A stretch of 64,000 nt of DNA, from contig NZ_FOVR01000001.1 in the NCBI RefSeq assembly GCF_900115225.1, positions 434,001-498,000 of the forward strand, in the 5' to 3' direction. A model generated the notes under the pieces. The model worked only from the letters and a program-made list of their open reading frames with translations. It did no database searches and was not told where the DNA came from. Each line of letters begins with the position of its first letter. Position 1 is the stretch's first letter. This DNA comes from Cohaesibacter marisflavi (lineage in GTDB: Bacteria; Pseudomonadota; Alphaproteobacteria; Rhizobiales; Cohaesibacteraceae). Position numbers and translations under genes: made by a program. Shown piece by piece: positions 37,614 through 47,349 of the stretch.

Positions 37614-38315
37614 TCAGCCGTTCAGAACGAGTTCGGTAAAGCGGGTCAGCATGGTCTTGGCTTCATCGGCTTCATGAGCTGAAGCCTTCAGCTCTTCGAT
37701 GTCGGCCCCGTCCAGCTCCATGCGCTCGCGGTTCTGTTCAAACCAGATCGGCGCCTGCGCAAGGGTCACTTCCGGATGGCCCTGAATGCCCCAGATGTCC
37801 TCGTCCTTGTAGCGCCAGACATGGTTGGCGCAATCGTCCGAATAAGCCAGAATGGTCATGTCCGGATGGGCGCCGAGCACTTCGTCATTGTGCCAGACGA
37901 ACATATGGACAGTCTCATGCAGATCCTTGGCGATCTTGTCAGTGCGGGCCGCTTCGGTGACCGGCAAATCCTTGTACCCGATCTCGCAGCTGGTGCGGCG
38001 GAAAACCTGATCCTTGCCACAAAGGGCTGATGCCAGAATCTGGTGGCCGAAGCATACACCAAGCATCGGGATTTTCAGTTCAGCCGCTTTATGGATCAAA
38101 TCATGTTCGCGATGGATGAAGTCGATATCCTCATAGGCACCATGGGGGCTGCCGGAAAGAAAGATCCCGTCATAGCCATCCAGTGATTGCGGAAACTGGC
38201 CGTCAAAGGCCCAGAAGCGATCAACATTGAGGCCCCAGGTTTCGAACCTCTCGTCAAGTTTGGCAACCGACTGCAAGGAGCGGCCATTGCCCAGATATAG
38301 AAGACGTTTCCCCAT
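37614..38315 (-). CDS. Class I glutamine amidotransferase-like protein
   Basis: A 233-residue GATase1 domain protein standing alone. The nucleophile cysteine is in MLGVCFGHQILA, and the histidine/glutamate pair is in IQGHPEVTLAQ, so the triad is intact. An N-terminal LYLGNGRSLQSV and FLSGSPHGAYED resemble stand-alone GMP-synthase-like GATases, which often hydrolyse gamma-glutamyl compounds. In this operon it may release glutamate or ammonia from an imported amide; inferred. Start ATG 38315 is chosen over a longer frame with no homology. Confidence 0.83.
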   Translation of the reverse strand: MGKRLLYLGNGRSLQSVAKLDERFETWGLNVDRFWAFDGQFPQSLDGYDGIFLSGSPHGAYEDIDFIHREHDLIHKAAELKIPMLGVCFGHQILASALCGKDQVFRRTSCEIGYKDLPVTEAARTDKIAKDLHETVHMFVWHNDEVLGAHPDMTILAYSDDCANHVWRYKDEDIWGIQGHPEVTLAQAPIWFEQNRERMELDGADIEELKASAHEADEAKTMLTRFTELVLNG

Positions 38316-38389
38316 TGTAAGGGCATTCCTTGTTGTTGGGCGGGCCCTGCTTTTCAGCCGCAGGGCCACGCTTGAAAGCGGGAAGGGGA

Positions 38390-39607
38390 TCAGCGGCGGA
38401 ACAGCTCGACCGGCAAATCGGAAAAGACCTCGGGTTCCCCCGTTTCGCGAATGACGAAAGTCTGTCCGATGCCGGCAACAAGGCCAGTATCCGTGTCAGG
38501 GATCATGATATGCACAAAGAACACCATGCCCGGCTGCATCACCAGCGGGTTGCCCGAATAGATCATCGGCGGCACGTCCATCCATGTCGGTTTGAAGGTG
38601 CAACCAAGAGCATAGCCACAGGCCGCATAGCGGGCCTTGGCAAAGCCGCCTTTATCCAACACGCGCCGGTGGATGTCATCAAGTGTTCCCAATTCGCGAC
38701 CGGGCAGGGCATTCGCCTTGATCTCTTCGATGGCATCGCGAGCGACGCCCATCTGGCGTTCTTGACGCGGATCGACAGGGCCAACCGTGAGCGTACTTTC
38801 GATGCAGACATGATAGCGACAGTGGGACGCAGCCAGTTCTACCAGAACCTGATCCTGCTCTTCGATATAGTGAGCGATACCGGAATCGCGACCGAACAGG
38901 GCTGCAGCACCAGCATTGACCATAGGGCCGCCAGATGGAGTGTCGCCACCACGGGTTACCATCGCATCAAAAGCGGCTCCAATCAGAGCACTATCAGGGA
39001 TACCCGGTTTCACGCGCTCAATCGTGGCGCTTACGGCCGCATCAGCCAACTTGCCAGCAATACGGACATGCTCCAATTCGGCCGAAGATTTTATGAGGCG
39101 CAGCCCACGAATGATCCATGAGCCATCAGCCGTTTCGCAAAAACCTTCCAGCGCAGTGTCTACCGTGCGGCCGTTAAAAGCGGTAAGACCATAGCTGGCA
39201 TATTCGATGCCGACCTTCTTGCCCTTCAAGCCCTTCTCTTCAAGAATGGCCCGCAAGTCCAGGGCCGGATTAGCGTCTTCAGCATTGAGCCAGATGCGCA
39301 CCTCGTCATAAAGAGAGGCCACTTCAGCCTGCCGCTTGTCCGGCGTGCGGGTGAGAATAACGGTGGAGCTTTCGTCGGCGGTAATCACTCCGGCCTGAAA
39401 GAACACGAAGCCAGCGGTGTCAAAGCCGGTGAGCCAATAGTGGCTTTCCTGCGCAAAAACCAACAGGGCATCAAGCCCTTCCTCGCGCATCCGCTTACGG
39501 GTTGCCGCCAGACGGGCTGCATATTCCTCGGGCGGAAATCTTAGCAGGACGTCCCGTCCGCCTGGTGTTTTGGCGGCATATTCTTTCGGAACAAACATCT
39601 CGGTCAC
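38390..39607 (-). CDS. M24-family hydrolase without canonical metal site, copy 2
   Basis: About 405 residues. N-terminal creatinase domain includes ESHYWLTGFDTAGFVFFQ. The C-terminal domain has YIEEQDQVLVELAASHCRYH, where canonical aspartates are E and V. It ends QPGMVFFVHIMIPDTDTGLV instead of the metal-binding EPG. It shares many blocks with copy 3 (45947-47125), such as TWMDVPPMIYSGNP versus TSMDVPPMIYSGNP, so the two are paralogues. Relatives include creatinase and the ectoine hydrolase DoeA/EutD group. A GTG at 39607 with GGAG eight bases upstream is the probable start. Confidence 0.82.
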   Translation of the reverse strand: MTEMFVPKEYAAKTPGGRDVLLRFPPEEYAARLAATRKRMREEGLDALLVFAQESHYWLTGFDTAGFVFFQAGVITADESSTVILTRTPDKRQAEVASLYDEVRIWLNAEDANPALDLRAILEEKGLKGKKVGIEYASYGLTAFNGRTVDTALEGFCETADGSWIIRGLRLIKSSAELEHVRIAGKLADAAVSATIERVKPGIPDSALIGAAFDAMVTRGGDTPSGGPMVNAGAAALFGRDSGIAHYIEEQDQVLVELAASHCRYHVCIESTLTVGPVDPRQERQMGVARDAIEEIKANALPGRELGTLDDIHRRVLDKGGFAKARYAACGYALGCTFKPTWMDVPPMIYSGNPLVMQPGMVFFVHIMIPDTDTGLVAGIGQTFVIRETGEPEVFSDLPVELFRR

Positions 39608-39612
39608 TTGAC

Positions 39613-40833
39613 TTACTCCATCTCGCAAATATCAGCCATGGTCATCAGATAGACGCGGATCATGTCGAGATACTCATCGATCTCTACGCGTTCATCCGGC
39701 ATGGTGTTGTATTTTCCGCCCGGGCCACAAACGACGCCTTCCATGCCGCCGACGGCCCATAGATGTCCGGCATCGGTGCCGAAATAGGCTGGAGGGGCGA
39801 TGGCTCCGGTGGGTTGGTCTTTTCCGCGTACGGCCTTATAGGCTGCATTGAGCGCGGTGACGATGCGTGCATCCTTGGCCACTTCAAAGGCAGGCATGGT
39901 TGGCTGACCCTTGCGGGTTTCCGGCGTAACCGTAGCCTTGAGACCGGGGAAACGGGCTTCCAGCTCATCAAGCTTCTTGCGCAAGTCATTGACGGCATTC
40001 TCGCGCGTCTGGCCAGGGCCATAGCGGCCAGATCCCTTGATGCGGACATAATCGGCCACCTGCGGCGGGCGCCACTCATGCAGCTCTTTACCAAGCGCAC
40101 CATGCACAACACCGACATGAACGCGGTTCACCGAGCGATGCTCTTCTGAAGGGGCATCCGAGAAGGTCATCTCGTTGAGTTCGGGGATGAGCGCACACGC
40201 GGCCATGATGGCATCGACACCGGCTTCTCGCTTGGAAAGATGGCGTGTGATGCCTTCCAGCTCGATGGTAAAGGTGAAGGCCGCTGCATGCATGGTAATG
40301 GCTTGCAGATCGGAAGGTTCTGAATTGATGAAATAGTCAGCACGCAGACCGGAATTGACTGCCGCCAAGGTGCCAATACCGCCTTGCAATTCCCCGATCA
40401 CATAAGTGAGGATCACATCGCCCTTGAGGCGTTTGCCACTATCGATCAATGTCTTGACGGCACAGAGCGAGGCCATATCACCGGCTTTCATGTTGGAAAC
40501 GCCAATGCCATAGATGAACTCGTCATCAACGAGACCGCCCCATGGATCTACGGTCCAGCCTTCCGTCACCGGGTTGGTGTCCAGATGCCCGTTAAACAAC
40601 AGGCTCTTGCCGCCACCAGTGCCGCGCCAACGCCCGATGGCGTTGACACGGTTGCCCACCACAGGCATCAACTCAACTTCCAGCCCCATCTTTTCCATGA
40701 TGGAAGCCACATGTTCGGCCAGCTTGCGCTCGCCTTCTGTTTCTGAATAGCTCTTGTGGCTGACGACATCAGACAGGATATCAAGGCATTCCGACCGGTT
40801 GAGAGCCTTTGCTAGATCCAGTGCTTCAGACAT
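39613..40833 (-). CDS. M20-family peptidase/deacylase-like protein with altered metal ligands
   Basis: About 406 residues, ArgE/DapE/ACY1 fold. The first ligand motif is normal (LLFNGHLDTNPV). The usual bridging aspartate in SDMKGG is asparagine here (GIGVSNMKAG). The glutamate pair of the catalytic DEE motif reads GELQGGIGT, losing one glutamate. The C-terminal histidine of AHxPDE is threonine (NTMPDERV). Function as a standard di-zinc peptidase is therefore doubtful. The start ATG 40833 has GGAG seven bases upstream and overlaps the ATPase gene end. Confidence 0.8.
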   Translation of the reverse strand: MSEALDLAKALNRSECLDILSDVVSHKSYSETEGERKLAEHVASIMEKMGLEVELMPVVGNRVNAIGRWRGTGGGKSLLFNGHLDTNPVTEGWTVDPWGGLVDDEFIYGIGVSNMKAGDMASLCAVKTLIDSGKRLKGDVILTYVIGELQGGIGTLAAVNSGLRADYFINSEPSDLQAITMHAAAFTFTIELEGITRHLSKREAGVDAIMAACALIPELNEMTFSDAPSEEHRSVNRVHVGVVHGALGKELHEWRPPQVADYVRIKGSGRYGPGQTRENAVNDLRKKLDELEARFPGLKATVTPETRKGQPTMPAFEVAKDARIVTALNAAYKAVRGKDQPTGAIAPPAYFGTDAGHLWAVGGMEGVVCGPGGKYNTMPDERVEIDEYLDMIRVYLMTMADICEME

Positions 40834-42541
40834 TTTCATGCTCCGTTTCATTTACGCCGAGCGACACTTGAACGGGAACAGCGTCGAGTAGGGCTCTGGT
40901 GTAGGAATGGCGATCCGCAGCATCGGCATCATCACGGTCGAACAGATCAACCAGTTTGCCATGCTGCATCACCGCAATACGATGTGCGATCTGGCGGATC
41001 AGATTGAGATCATGGGTGATGAAGATGCAGGCGGTGCCCGTGTCTTTCTGAAGGTTGACGAGCAGCTCTGTCACCGACGCCTGTACGGATACGTCCAGCG
41101 CTGCGGTCACCTCATCGCATATCACCAGATCCGGTTCGGCGGCAAAGGCACGAGCGATGGCAACCCGCTGCTTTTCTCCACCGGAAAGCTGGTGAGGATA
41201 GCGGTCTGCATACTCCGTTGGCAGGCGCACCAGTTCGAGCAACTCCCTGATCCGATCCTTGATCTGATCGCTTGGGACCACATCGTAAAGATGCAGCGGG
41301 CGTGAAAGGATGGTGCCGATTGTCTGGCGGGGATTGAGAGACGCATCCGGATGCTGGAACACGATCTGTACTTTGCGGCGATAATCTCGGGAGATCTGCT
41401 TGCGCCCATTGACTTCGATATCGCCGAATTTGACCTTGCCGGTGAAGTCATTAAGACCCGTCAGGGCCTTGGCAATAGTGGATTTGCCCGACCCACTTTC
41501 CCCGACAATGCCCAAAAGCTCGCCGGGGCGAACGCTGAGGGATACATCCTTGGCTCCCCAGAAAATCTCGCTTTCATCTGGTTTGATCTTGAGCACCTTC
41601 TCCTTGAAGGAGAGGGGGGAATACCGCACGCTGACCGCATCAAGCGAAAGCAATGGCTCTTTGGTTTCCGGCTTCTTGACGCCCAGCCAACGATCAGGAT
41701 GCGGAACCGCACTGATAAGGCGCCTGGTGTAGCTGTCCTGCGGATTGTTGAATACTTCGTCGACCGGTCCATGCTCGACGAGATCGCCATGATGCAGAAC
41801 CGAGACCTGATCGGCGATGCGAGAAACGAGCCCCAGATCATGCGAGATATAGAGCGCCGAAACGTGGGTTTCCTCGCGCAGGCGGTTGAACAGGTCAAGG
41901 ATTTGCCGCGCCGTCAGAATATCGAGCGCCGTGGTTGGTTCATCGAAGATGATCAGTTCCGGTTCACAGGCAAAGGCGGTCGCAATGACCACGCGCTGCT
42001 TTTCGCCACCCGATGCTTCATGCGGATAGCGGCTGAGCATTTCCTTGGGGCGGGTGATGCCGGTGCGCGCAAGGGCGGCTTCGGCTTCTGCGCGCGCCTG
42101 TGCCTTGGTCAAACCGCGATGGGCCATGAGCACTTCGGTGATCTGGTCGCCGATGCGCATGGTCGGATTGAGCGAGGTGGAGGGGTCCTGAAAGACCATC
42201 GAAATGCGCTGGCCGCGAATATCGATCATCTGGCGCGGCGACATTTCGAGCAATTCCTGCCCGGCCAACCGAATTGCGCCATGCTTCTCAATGGCATTGT
42301 CCGGCAAATAGCGCATGATGGACCAGGCCATCGAGGATTTGCCCGAGCCGCTTTCACCCACAAGACCATGGGTTTCGCCCGGAGCGATCTCCAGATTGAT
42401 ATTGTTGAGCGCTTTGACCGGTCCGTTGCTGGTGGCGTAGGAAAGGGAGTAGTTACGAATGGCAAGGCGTGGCGCTTTGGCATCGAACGGGACTGCCTTG
42501 TCCTTGACCGGTGGATGGGTGTTGACATGTGTGGCTGACAT
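40826..42541 (-). CDS. Peptide-type ABC importer ATPase, fused DppD-DppF
   Basis: A 571-residue protein carrying two complete ATPase domains. The first has Walker A GESGSGKSS and signature ASGGEKQRVVIATAF. The second (from about residue 300) has [29 protein letters not shown] and VICDEVTAALD. Each domain is followed by an oligopeptide-type C-terminal segment. Fusion replaces the separate DppD and DppF of E. coli. It overlaps the permease by one base and should power that pair. Confidence 0.92.
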   Translation of the reverse strand: MSATHVNTHPPVKDKAVPFDAKAPRLAIRNYSLSYATSNGPVKALNNINLEIAPGETHGLVGESGSGKSSMAWSIMRYLPDNAIEKHGAIRLAGQELLEMSPRQMIDIRGQRISMVFQDPSTSLNPTMRIGDQITEVLMAHRGLTKAQARAEAEAALARTGITRPKEMLSRYPHEASGGEKQRVVIATAFACEPELIIFDEPTTALDILTARQILDLFNRLREETHVSALYISHDLGLVSRIADQVSVLHHGDLVEHGPVDEVFNNPQDSYTRRLISAVPHPDRWLGVKKPETKEPLLSLDAVSVRYSPLSFKEKVLKIKPDESEIFWGAKDVSLSVRPGELLGIVGESGSGKSTIAKALTGLNDFTGKVKFGDIEVNGRKQISRDYRRKVQIVFQHPDASLNPRQTIGTILSRPLHLYDVVPSDQIKDRIRELLELVRLPTEYADRYPHQLSGGEKQRVAIARAFAAEPDLVICDEVTAALDVSVQASVTELLVNLQKDTGTACIFITHDLNLIRQIAHRIAVMQHGKLVDLFDRDDADAADRHSYTRALLDAVPVQVSLGVNETEHENV

Positions 42542-43359
42542 CAATGGCTCCTGCGGGGGTCAAGGCTGTCGCGCAAGGCATCGCCAAACAGGTTGAAACC
42601 GAGTGCGGACATGGCAATGAAAATGCCGGGAATAGCCACACACCATGGATTGCGGAACATGAATTGGCGTGCTTCAGCAACCATCAGGCCCCATTCCGTG
42701 CTCGGAGGCTGGGCACCAAGACCCAGAAAGCCGAGGGTTGCGCCAATCATGATGGCAAAAGATACGCGAATGGTGGATTCCACTATGATGGGGCCAAGCG
42801 CGTTGGGCAGTACTTCGCGTACCACGATATATATGCCGGATTCACCGCGCGCGACGGCTGCTCGCACATAGTCGCGTGTGCGGACCGAAAGCACTGCGCT
42901 GCGCGAAATGCGAGCCATGCCGGGCGCAAAGGCCACGGCAACCGCCAGCATCGCTTGCCCCATACCGCCGCCAAGGACCGTAACAATCAACAGGGTGAAA
43001 AGCAATTCGGGAACAGCAAGAAGCCCGTCGAGAATGCGCATGATGGCATTGTCGATCTTGCCGCCAGCCACACCGGCGATCACGCCGATAATAGCCCCGA
43101 TGCTCACGCCAAGCAGCGTGGCGAATACACCGAACAGCACCGTCGTTGGGGCGCCATTCAGAATGCGCGACAGAAGATCTCGCCCGAACTGATCCGTACC
43201 CAGAAGATGGGTAAAGGATGGGCCCTGAAGTCGGTTCAAGGCATCGAAAGCCTGCGGATCATAGGGCGCGAGCCACGGACCGGCAATGGCGATGGCTGCA
43301 GTGAACAGCAACAGAAAGATGCCAACGAGCGCATTGGGTGCCAAAAAGCTTTTAGGCAT
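42541..43359 (-). CDS. Peptide-type ABC importer permease (DppC-like)
   Basis: Inner-membrane permease of 272 residues with about six helices. The opening LLGTDQFGRDLLSRILNGAP is diagnostic of DppC/OppC. The EAA loop reads VAVAFAPGMARISRSAVLSV and RAAVARGESGIYIV. It overlaps the DppB-like gene by eight bases and the ATPase by one. Confidence 0.92.
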   Translation of the reverse strand: MPKSFLAPNALVGIFLLLFTAAIAIAGPWLAPYDPQAFDALNRLQGPSFTHLLGTDQFGRDLLSRILNGAPTTVLFGVFATLLGVSIGAIIGVIAGVAGGKIDNAIMRILDGLLAVPELLFTLLIVTVLGGGMGQAMLAVAVAFAPGMARISRSAVLSVRTRDYVRAAVARGESGIYIVVREVLPNALGPIIVESTIRVSFAIMIGATLGFLGLGAQPPSTEWGLMVAEARQFMFRNPWCVAIPGIFIAMSALGFNLFGDALRDSLDPRRSH

Positions 43360-44302
43360 AACGAACCCTCGGATCTAGTATGGCGATGATCACGTCCGAC
43401 AGGAAGTTGGACAGCGCATAGACAGTGGCGAGCAGAAGCGTAACCGCCTGAATGACGGGCAAGTCCCTGTTCTCCAGAGCGTAGATCAACAGACGCCCCA
43501 ATCCGGGCCAGGCGAAGATTTCTTCAACAACGATAATGCCGCCCAGCAGATAGCCGATATCAAGCGAGATAACTGCAACAGCCGGAGCCAGAGAATTTGG
43601 CAGGGCATGGCGCCAGATCACCCGCTTTTCGGTGAGACCCTTAAGGCGCGCCGCACGAACAAAATCTGACGACAGCACTTCGGACATTTCCGAGCGTACC
43701 TGACGGGAAATATGCGCCATCAGCACCAGACCCAACGTCACAGCTGGCAGCACGACGTGAGAAAAGAAGCCCGGTATGCTCTCCCACGGAGCTGTGAAGC
43801 CACCGGCGGGGAAAATCCCGGTTTTGGGCGCGGCAAAAACCACCAGCAACAGGGTTGCTGTTACGAATTCGGGCAAGGCCGAGCCCATATAGCTGAAGAC
43901 AGCCAGAAGCAGATCCATGAGCTTGCCGCGGCTGACTGCAGCGATAGCACCAAGGGGAATGGCAATGATGGTGACCAGCACAAGCGCTGTGCCTGCCAGA
44001 ACGGCGGAATTGACGAATGCTTCGCCAACAACGTCGGAAACTGGCAGGGACAGACGCAATGACATGCCAAAGTCGCCGTGAATGACGCCGCTCACCCAAC
44101 CCGAATACTGCATGTACCAGGGAAGGTCGAGATGAAGCTGCTTCTCCAACGCCGCCACAGCATCAGGCGTAGCATATTCGCCCAAAATCATGATGGCGGC
44201 GTTGCCCGGAAGCACCGCCGTAATCGCGAAAACCGCGAAAGTGACGATGACCAGTACAAGGAGAATAGACAGCAATCGGCGGAATAGATATCCGATTGTC
44301 AT
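43352..44302 (-). CDS. Peptide-type ABC importer permease (DppB-like)
   Basis: Permease of 316 residues with six helices. The N-terminus MTIGYLFRRLLSILLVLVIV and the later DLPWYMQYSGWVSGVIHGDF are typical of DppB/OppB. The cytoplasmic loop is MSEVLSSDFVRAARLKGLTE. It lies 12 bp after the binding protein gene in the same orientation. Confidence 0.92.
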   Translation of the reverse strand: MTIGYLFRRLLSILLVLVIVTFAVFAITAVLPGNAAIMILGEYATPDAVAALEKQLHLDLPWYMQYSGWVSGVIHGDFGMSLRLSLPVSDVVGEAFVNSAVLAGTALVLVTIIAIPLGAIAAVSRGKLMDLLLAVFSYMGSALPEFVTATLLLVVFAAPKTGIFPAGGFTAPWESIPGFFSHVVLPAVTLGLVLMAHISRQVRSEMSEVLSSDFVRAARLKGLTEKRVIWRHALPNSLAPAVAVISLDIGYLLGGIIVVEEIFAWPGLGRLLIYALENRDLPVIQAVTLLLATVYALSNFLSDVIIAILDPRVRYA

Positions 44303-44314
44303 GTCAGTTTATTC

Positions 44315-45865
44315 TCAGGCTTCTTGGTCCAACCAAACATTTTCAAAGTAGAAGTATCGGTTGATCGGAGCCAGATTATAGTCTTCGGTCTTGTCGCTTG
44401 ATGCGGTCAGCAGATCTTCCCAGAACGGGATGATGTAAACCTGATCGTCAAGCATCATCTGCTGTGCTTTAGCGTAGATCTCTGCGCGCTTGGCAGGATC
44501 GAGCGTTTCGCGGCCTTCATCAACCAGAGCATCGAACTCTTTGTTCTTCCAAGCGGAATCTTCATAGGATGCATCGGAAGTCAGCAGAAGGCGGAAGGCT
44601 GCGTCAGCGGTTGGCTGCATACCCCAGTAACCGATATAGAAGTCGCCCTTCATCCAGACATTGGCCAGATAGGTGTCATGCGGCATGGTTTCAACTTCAA
44701 TGTCAAAGCCTGCTGGCAGAGCCATCTGCTTGATGGCAACGGCGACCTGCGCACGAATGGCCGGACGGTTGGACGCAACCATGGTGACCTTGAGGCCGTC
44801 TGGATAGCCCGCTTCAGCCAGAAGGGCTTTGGCGGCTGCCGGATCGTAAGGCACTTCCGGAGAATCGATGACATACTGATATTCAGGCGACAGGATATTG
44901 TCATGAGCCGGACGGCCAAGGCCTTCCAGAATGACGTCCACAAGCATCTGTCGGTCAACAGACATAGCCAGCGCTTTCCGAACGCGGACATCGCTCCAGG
45001 GTTTGGCATCGTGACGCATAACTACGTTGACGAAACGGCCGGACGGGATGCGTTTTGCTTCAATGCCAGCAGAACCGGCGATGCGTTCATAGTCGGCCTG
45101 CTGAACCGTCAGCATGACATCCATCTGACCATTGAGGAAGTTAGCGGTTTCTGCTGCAAGGTCAGGGAAGAGGTGCATCTCGACTGCTTCCAAATAAGGC
45201 TTGCCAGGAATGAAGTAGTTTTCATTCTTGACCAGACGCACCATCTGCGCACTGTCATAGGTTTCCAGCTTGAAGGGGCCGGTGCCATTGACCGTGGTTT
45301 CCAGCGTTGCCGGATCTGCTTCCAATGCCTTGCGCGAAACGATGCGGGCGTTGGCATGTGCGGTAGCCGTTGGCAAGTCAGCGAAAGGAGAGTTGAGCTT
45401 GAAAATAACAGTCAGGTCATCAGCAGCTTCAACGCTATCGATCATGGTCAGGACAGAACGGGCCGAGGCCGGACGATCCGGGTCCAGAATGGCTTCGTAA
45501 GTAGCGACAACGTCATCAGCGGTCAGCGCAGAGCCATCATGGAAGGTCACACCTTCACGCAGTTTGAAGGTAAAGACTGTTGCGCCTTCACTACCTTCCC
45601 AGCTTTCCGCCAGATCGGCCATTGGTTTGTTGTCAACTCCGATGCGGGTCAGGCCGGAATAAAGCATGTCGAGGCATGGATATTCTGCAGGACCGGACAG
45701 GGTCAACGGGTTCAGTGTTGCAATACGCGTGGAGTGGCTGACCTTGAGAATGCCGCCGGCTTTTGGTTCTGCGGCAGAAGCAAGACCGATACCGGTCATC
45801 GGAATAAGACCGGCTGCGGCCATACCCAGCATGACGCCACGGCGGGAAATCGTAAATTTGCTCAT
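44315..45865 (-). CDS. Peptide-type ABC importer substrate-binding protein
   Basis: Family 5 solute-binding protein of 516 residues. The N-terminus ISRRGVMLGMAAAGLIPM has a twin-arginine-like signal, so export may be through Tat. The mature part has GGILKVSHSTRIATLNPLTL, the family-5 signature LREGVTFHDGSALTADDVV and SVDRQMLVDVILEGLG. Family 5 members bind peptides but also nickel, opines, glutathione and other small ligands. It belongs to the long operon headed by the M24 gene at 47125. Confidence 0.92.
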   Translation of the reverse strand: MSKFTISRRGVMLGMAAAGLIPMTGIGLASAAEPKAGGILKVSHSTRIATLNPLTLSGPAEYPCLDMLYSGLTRIGVDNKPMADLAESWEGSEGATVFTFKLREGVTFHDGSALTADDVVATYEAILDPDRPASARSVLTMIDSVEAADDLTVIFKLNSPFADLPTATAHANARIVSRKALEADPATLETTVNGTGPFKLETYDSAQMVRLVKNENYFIPGKPYLEAVEMHLFPDLAAETANFLNGQMDVMLTVQQADYERIAGSAGIEAKRIPSGRFVNVVMRHDAKPWSDVRVRKALAMSVDRQMLVDVILEGLGRPAHDNILSPEYQYVIDSPEVPYDPAAAKALLAEAGYPDGLKVTMVASNRPAIRAQVAVAIKQMALPAGFDIEVETMPHDTYLANVWMKGDFYIGYWGMQPTADAAFRLLLTSDASYEDSAWKNKEFDALVDEGRETLDPAKRAEIYAKAQQMMLDDQVYIIPFWEDLLTASSDKTEDYNLAPINRYFYFENVWLDQEA

Positions 45866-45946
45866 TTTACCCTCATGAGGTTGATTGCTAGTTCGTGTTT
45901 GTTTGGTGAATTGTTCTTATCTGTTCTTTTTGGAAGAGGCCGCCTG

Positions 45947-47125
45947 TCAGGTGATTACAGTCAGATCATCCGGCAATGCGGTCAGTACTTCAGGGGCCCC
46001 CTCTGTGATGAGCAGAGTGTGGCCGACGCCCATGGCAAGTCCGGTGTCGCTGTCACCATTCATGACATGGTAAAAGAGGGTCATGCCCGGCTGGCATTGT
46101 GTCGGATTGCCCGAATAGATCATGGGCGGAACATCCATGCTGGTGGGCGCATAAGTGCAGCCGACCGAATAGCCGGTGGCGCCATAGCGGGCGCGCTTAT
46201 ATCCGCCTTTGTCCAGACCATCGGCATAGAGATCGAAAATCTCGCCCAGAGTTGTGCCCGGGCGGGCAATTTCGGTCATCCGGTGTAGGGTTTCCATACC
46301 TACGTCATACATCTTGCGATGGGCATCCGAGACGTCTCCAAACAGGATCGTCCATTCGGTTTTCACATTGTAATGCCGATAGGCGACCGGATATTCGACC
46401 AGCACCTGATCCTGCGTCTCAATCCGGCGTGGATCGGAAACGCCACGGCCATAAACGGCGCGATTGCCCGAATTGAAGATTGGGGCATTGGGAGGCATAT
46501 CAGCGCCTTGTCCGAGTATGGAGGTCAAATAGGCGGCTTTCAGATCACTATCGAGAACGCCGGGTTTGGCTGCATCGATAACAGCAAGAAGCGAGTTGTC
46601 GAGAATCTCGGCGGCCTTCTTCGTGTAGGCGATTTCTGCGGGGGACTTGATGAGGCGGAGACGGCGAATCAGATGGTCGTCATTTTGCAGCGTGCACCAG
46701 CCTTCCAGCGCGTTTTGCACACGCCAAAGGTTCCATCCTGTCAGGCCGTGGGTATTGAGCTCGATAGCTATATTTTTGCCTTCCAGACCAAGCTCGGCCA
46801 GGATGACTTTGAGATCTTGCGCCGGATCGGCTTCCTCTGAATCCCACCAGATCCGAATGTCGGAAATCGTGCTGGTTTGTCTGGCTTGCACAAGATCCGG
46901 ACGACGGGTGAGGAGGATGGGTTCGCGGCCATCTGCGGGAACAACAAGGCACTGGAAAAAGACAAAACCGCCGGTATCAAAGCCGGTTAGCCAATACATG
47001 CTCTCTTGAGCAAATACCAACATCGCTTCGCAACCCGCTTCACCAATCTTCTGACACAGGCGATTGTGGCGGGCTTTATGCTCCTCTCTGGAGAATGGGA
47101 GGCTTGGTTGAACGAGGCTATCCAC
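45947..47125 (-). CDS. M24-family hydrolase without canonical metal site, copy 3, first gene of long operon
   Basis: A 392-residue paralogue of copy 2. Shared blocks include ESMYWLTGFDTGGFVFFQ, ALEGW and TSMDVPPMIYSGNP. The metal motif reads QVLVEYPVAYRHYNVKTEW, lacking both canonical aspartates. The start is the GTG at 47125, with AAAAGGA about ten bases upstream; the frame extends to 47311, but that stretch contains the operator and would be untranslated. It is first in the operon and divergent from the FCD regulator. Confidence 0.83.
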   Translation of the reverse strand: MDSLVQPSLPFSREEHKARHNRLCQKIGEAGCEAMLVFAQESMYWLTGFDTGGFVFFQCLVVPADGREPILLTRRPDLVQARQTSTISDIRIWWDSEEADPAQDLKVILAELGLEGKNIAIELNTHGLTGWNLWRVQNALEGWCTLQNDDHLIRRLRLIKSPAEIAYTKKAAEILDNSLLAVIDAAKPGVLDSDLKAAYLTSILGQGADMPPNAPIFNSGNRAVYGRGVSDPRRIETQDQVLVEYPVAYRHYNVKTEWTILFGDVSDAHRKMYDVGMETLHRMTEIARPGTTLGEIFDLYADGLDKGGYKRARYGATGYSVGCTYAPTSMDVPPMIYSGNPTQCQPGMTLFYHVMNGDSDTGLAMGVGHTLLITEGAPEVLTALPDDLTVIT

Positions 47126-47173
47126 GAGTGGTTCGTCCTTTTTTGATCGTTGCGTTGCATTGAGCTTAAAGTA

Positions 47174-47183
47174 TGGTATACCA
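47174..47183. promoter_or_regulatory. FCD-GntR operator before the M24/ABC operon
   Basis: TGGTATACCA, a perfect 10-bp palindrome, 49 bp before the GTG of the first operon gene. FadR/FCD-type GntR proteins bind such short TGGTnnACCA sites. An identical palindrome lies before pxpA. A half-site TGGTATAG occurs at 47279-47286 nearer the regulator start and may allow autoregulation. Confidence 0.65.
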
Positions 47184-47349
47184 AAGGTCAACCACATGAA
47201 TTCATATTGTCTCTCAATAAAATACATGCAGTATTTTCGGCTGTTTGAATTGTAAGGATGGGATGAGTATAAGGAGAGTGGTATAGGCTCATCCTTGCCG
47301 ATAAACGGCATCTGTACGTGACTTGTGGAACTAGAAGAGCGAGAAAAGC

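Noticed and set aside
41351-42538. 395-codon plus-strand frame opposite the fused ATPase
   Set aside because: Antisense shadow; ATPase motifs on the minus strand are unambiguous.
44678-46288. 536-codon plus-strand frame opposite the binding protein and M24 genes
   Set aside because: Shadow spanning two well-supported minus genes.
47221-47310. N-terminal extension of the M24 gene up to 47311
   Set aside because: It would run through the operator and lacks M24 homology; GTG 47125 with AAAAGGA fits better.
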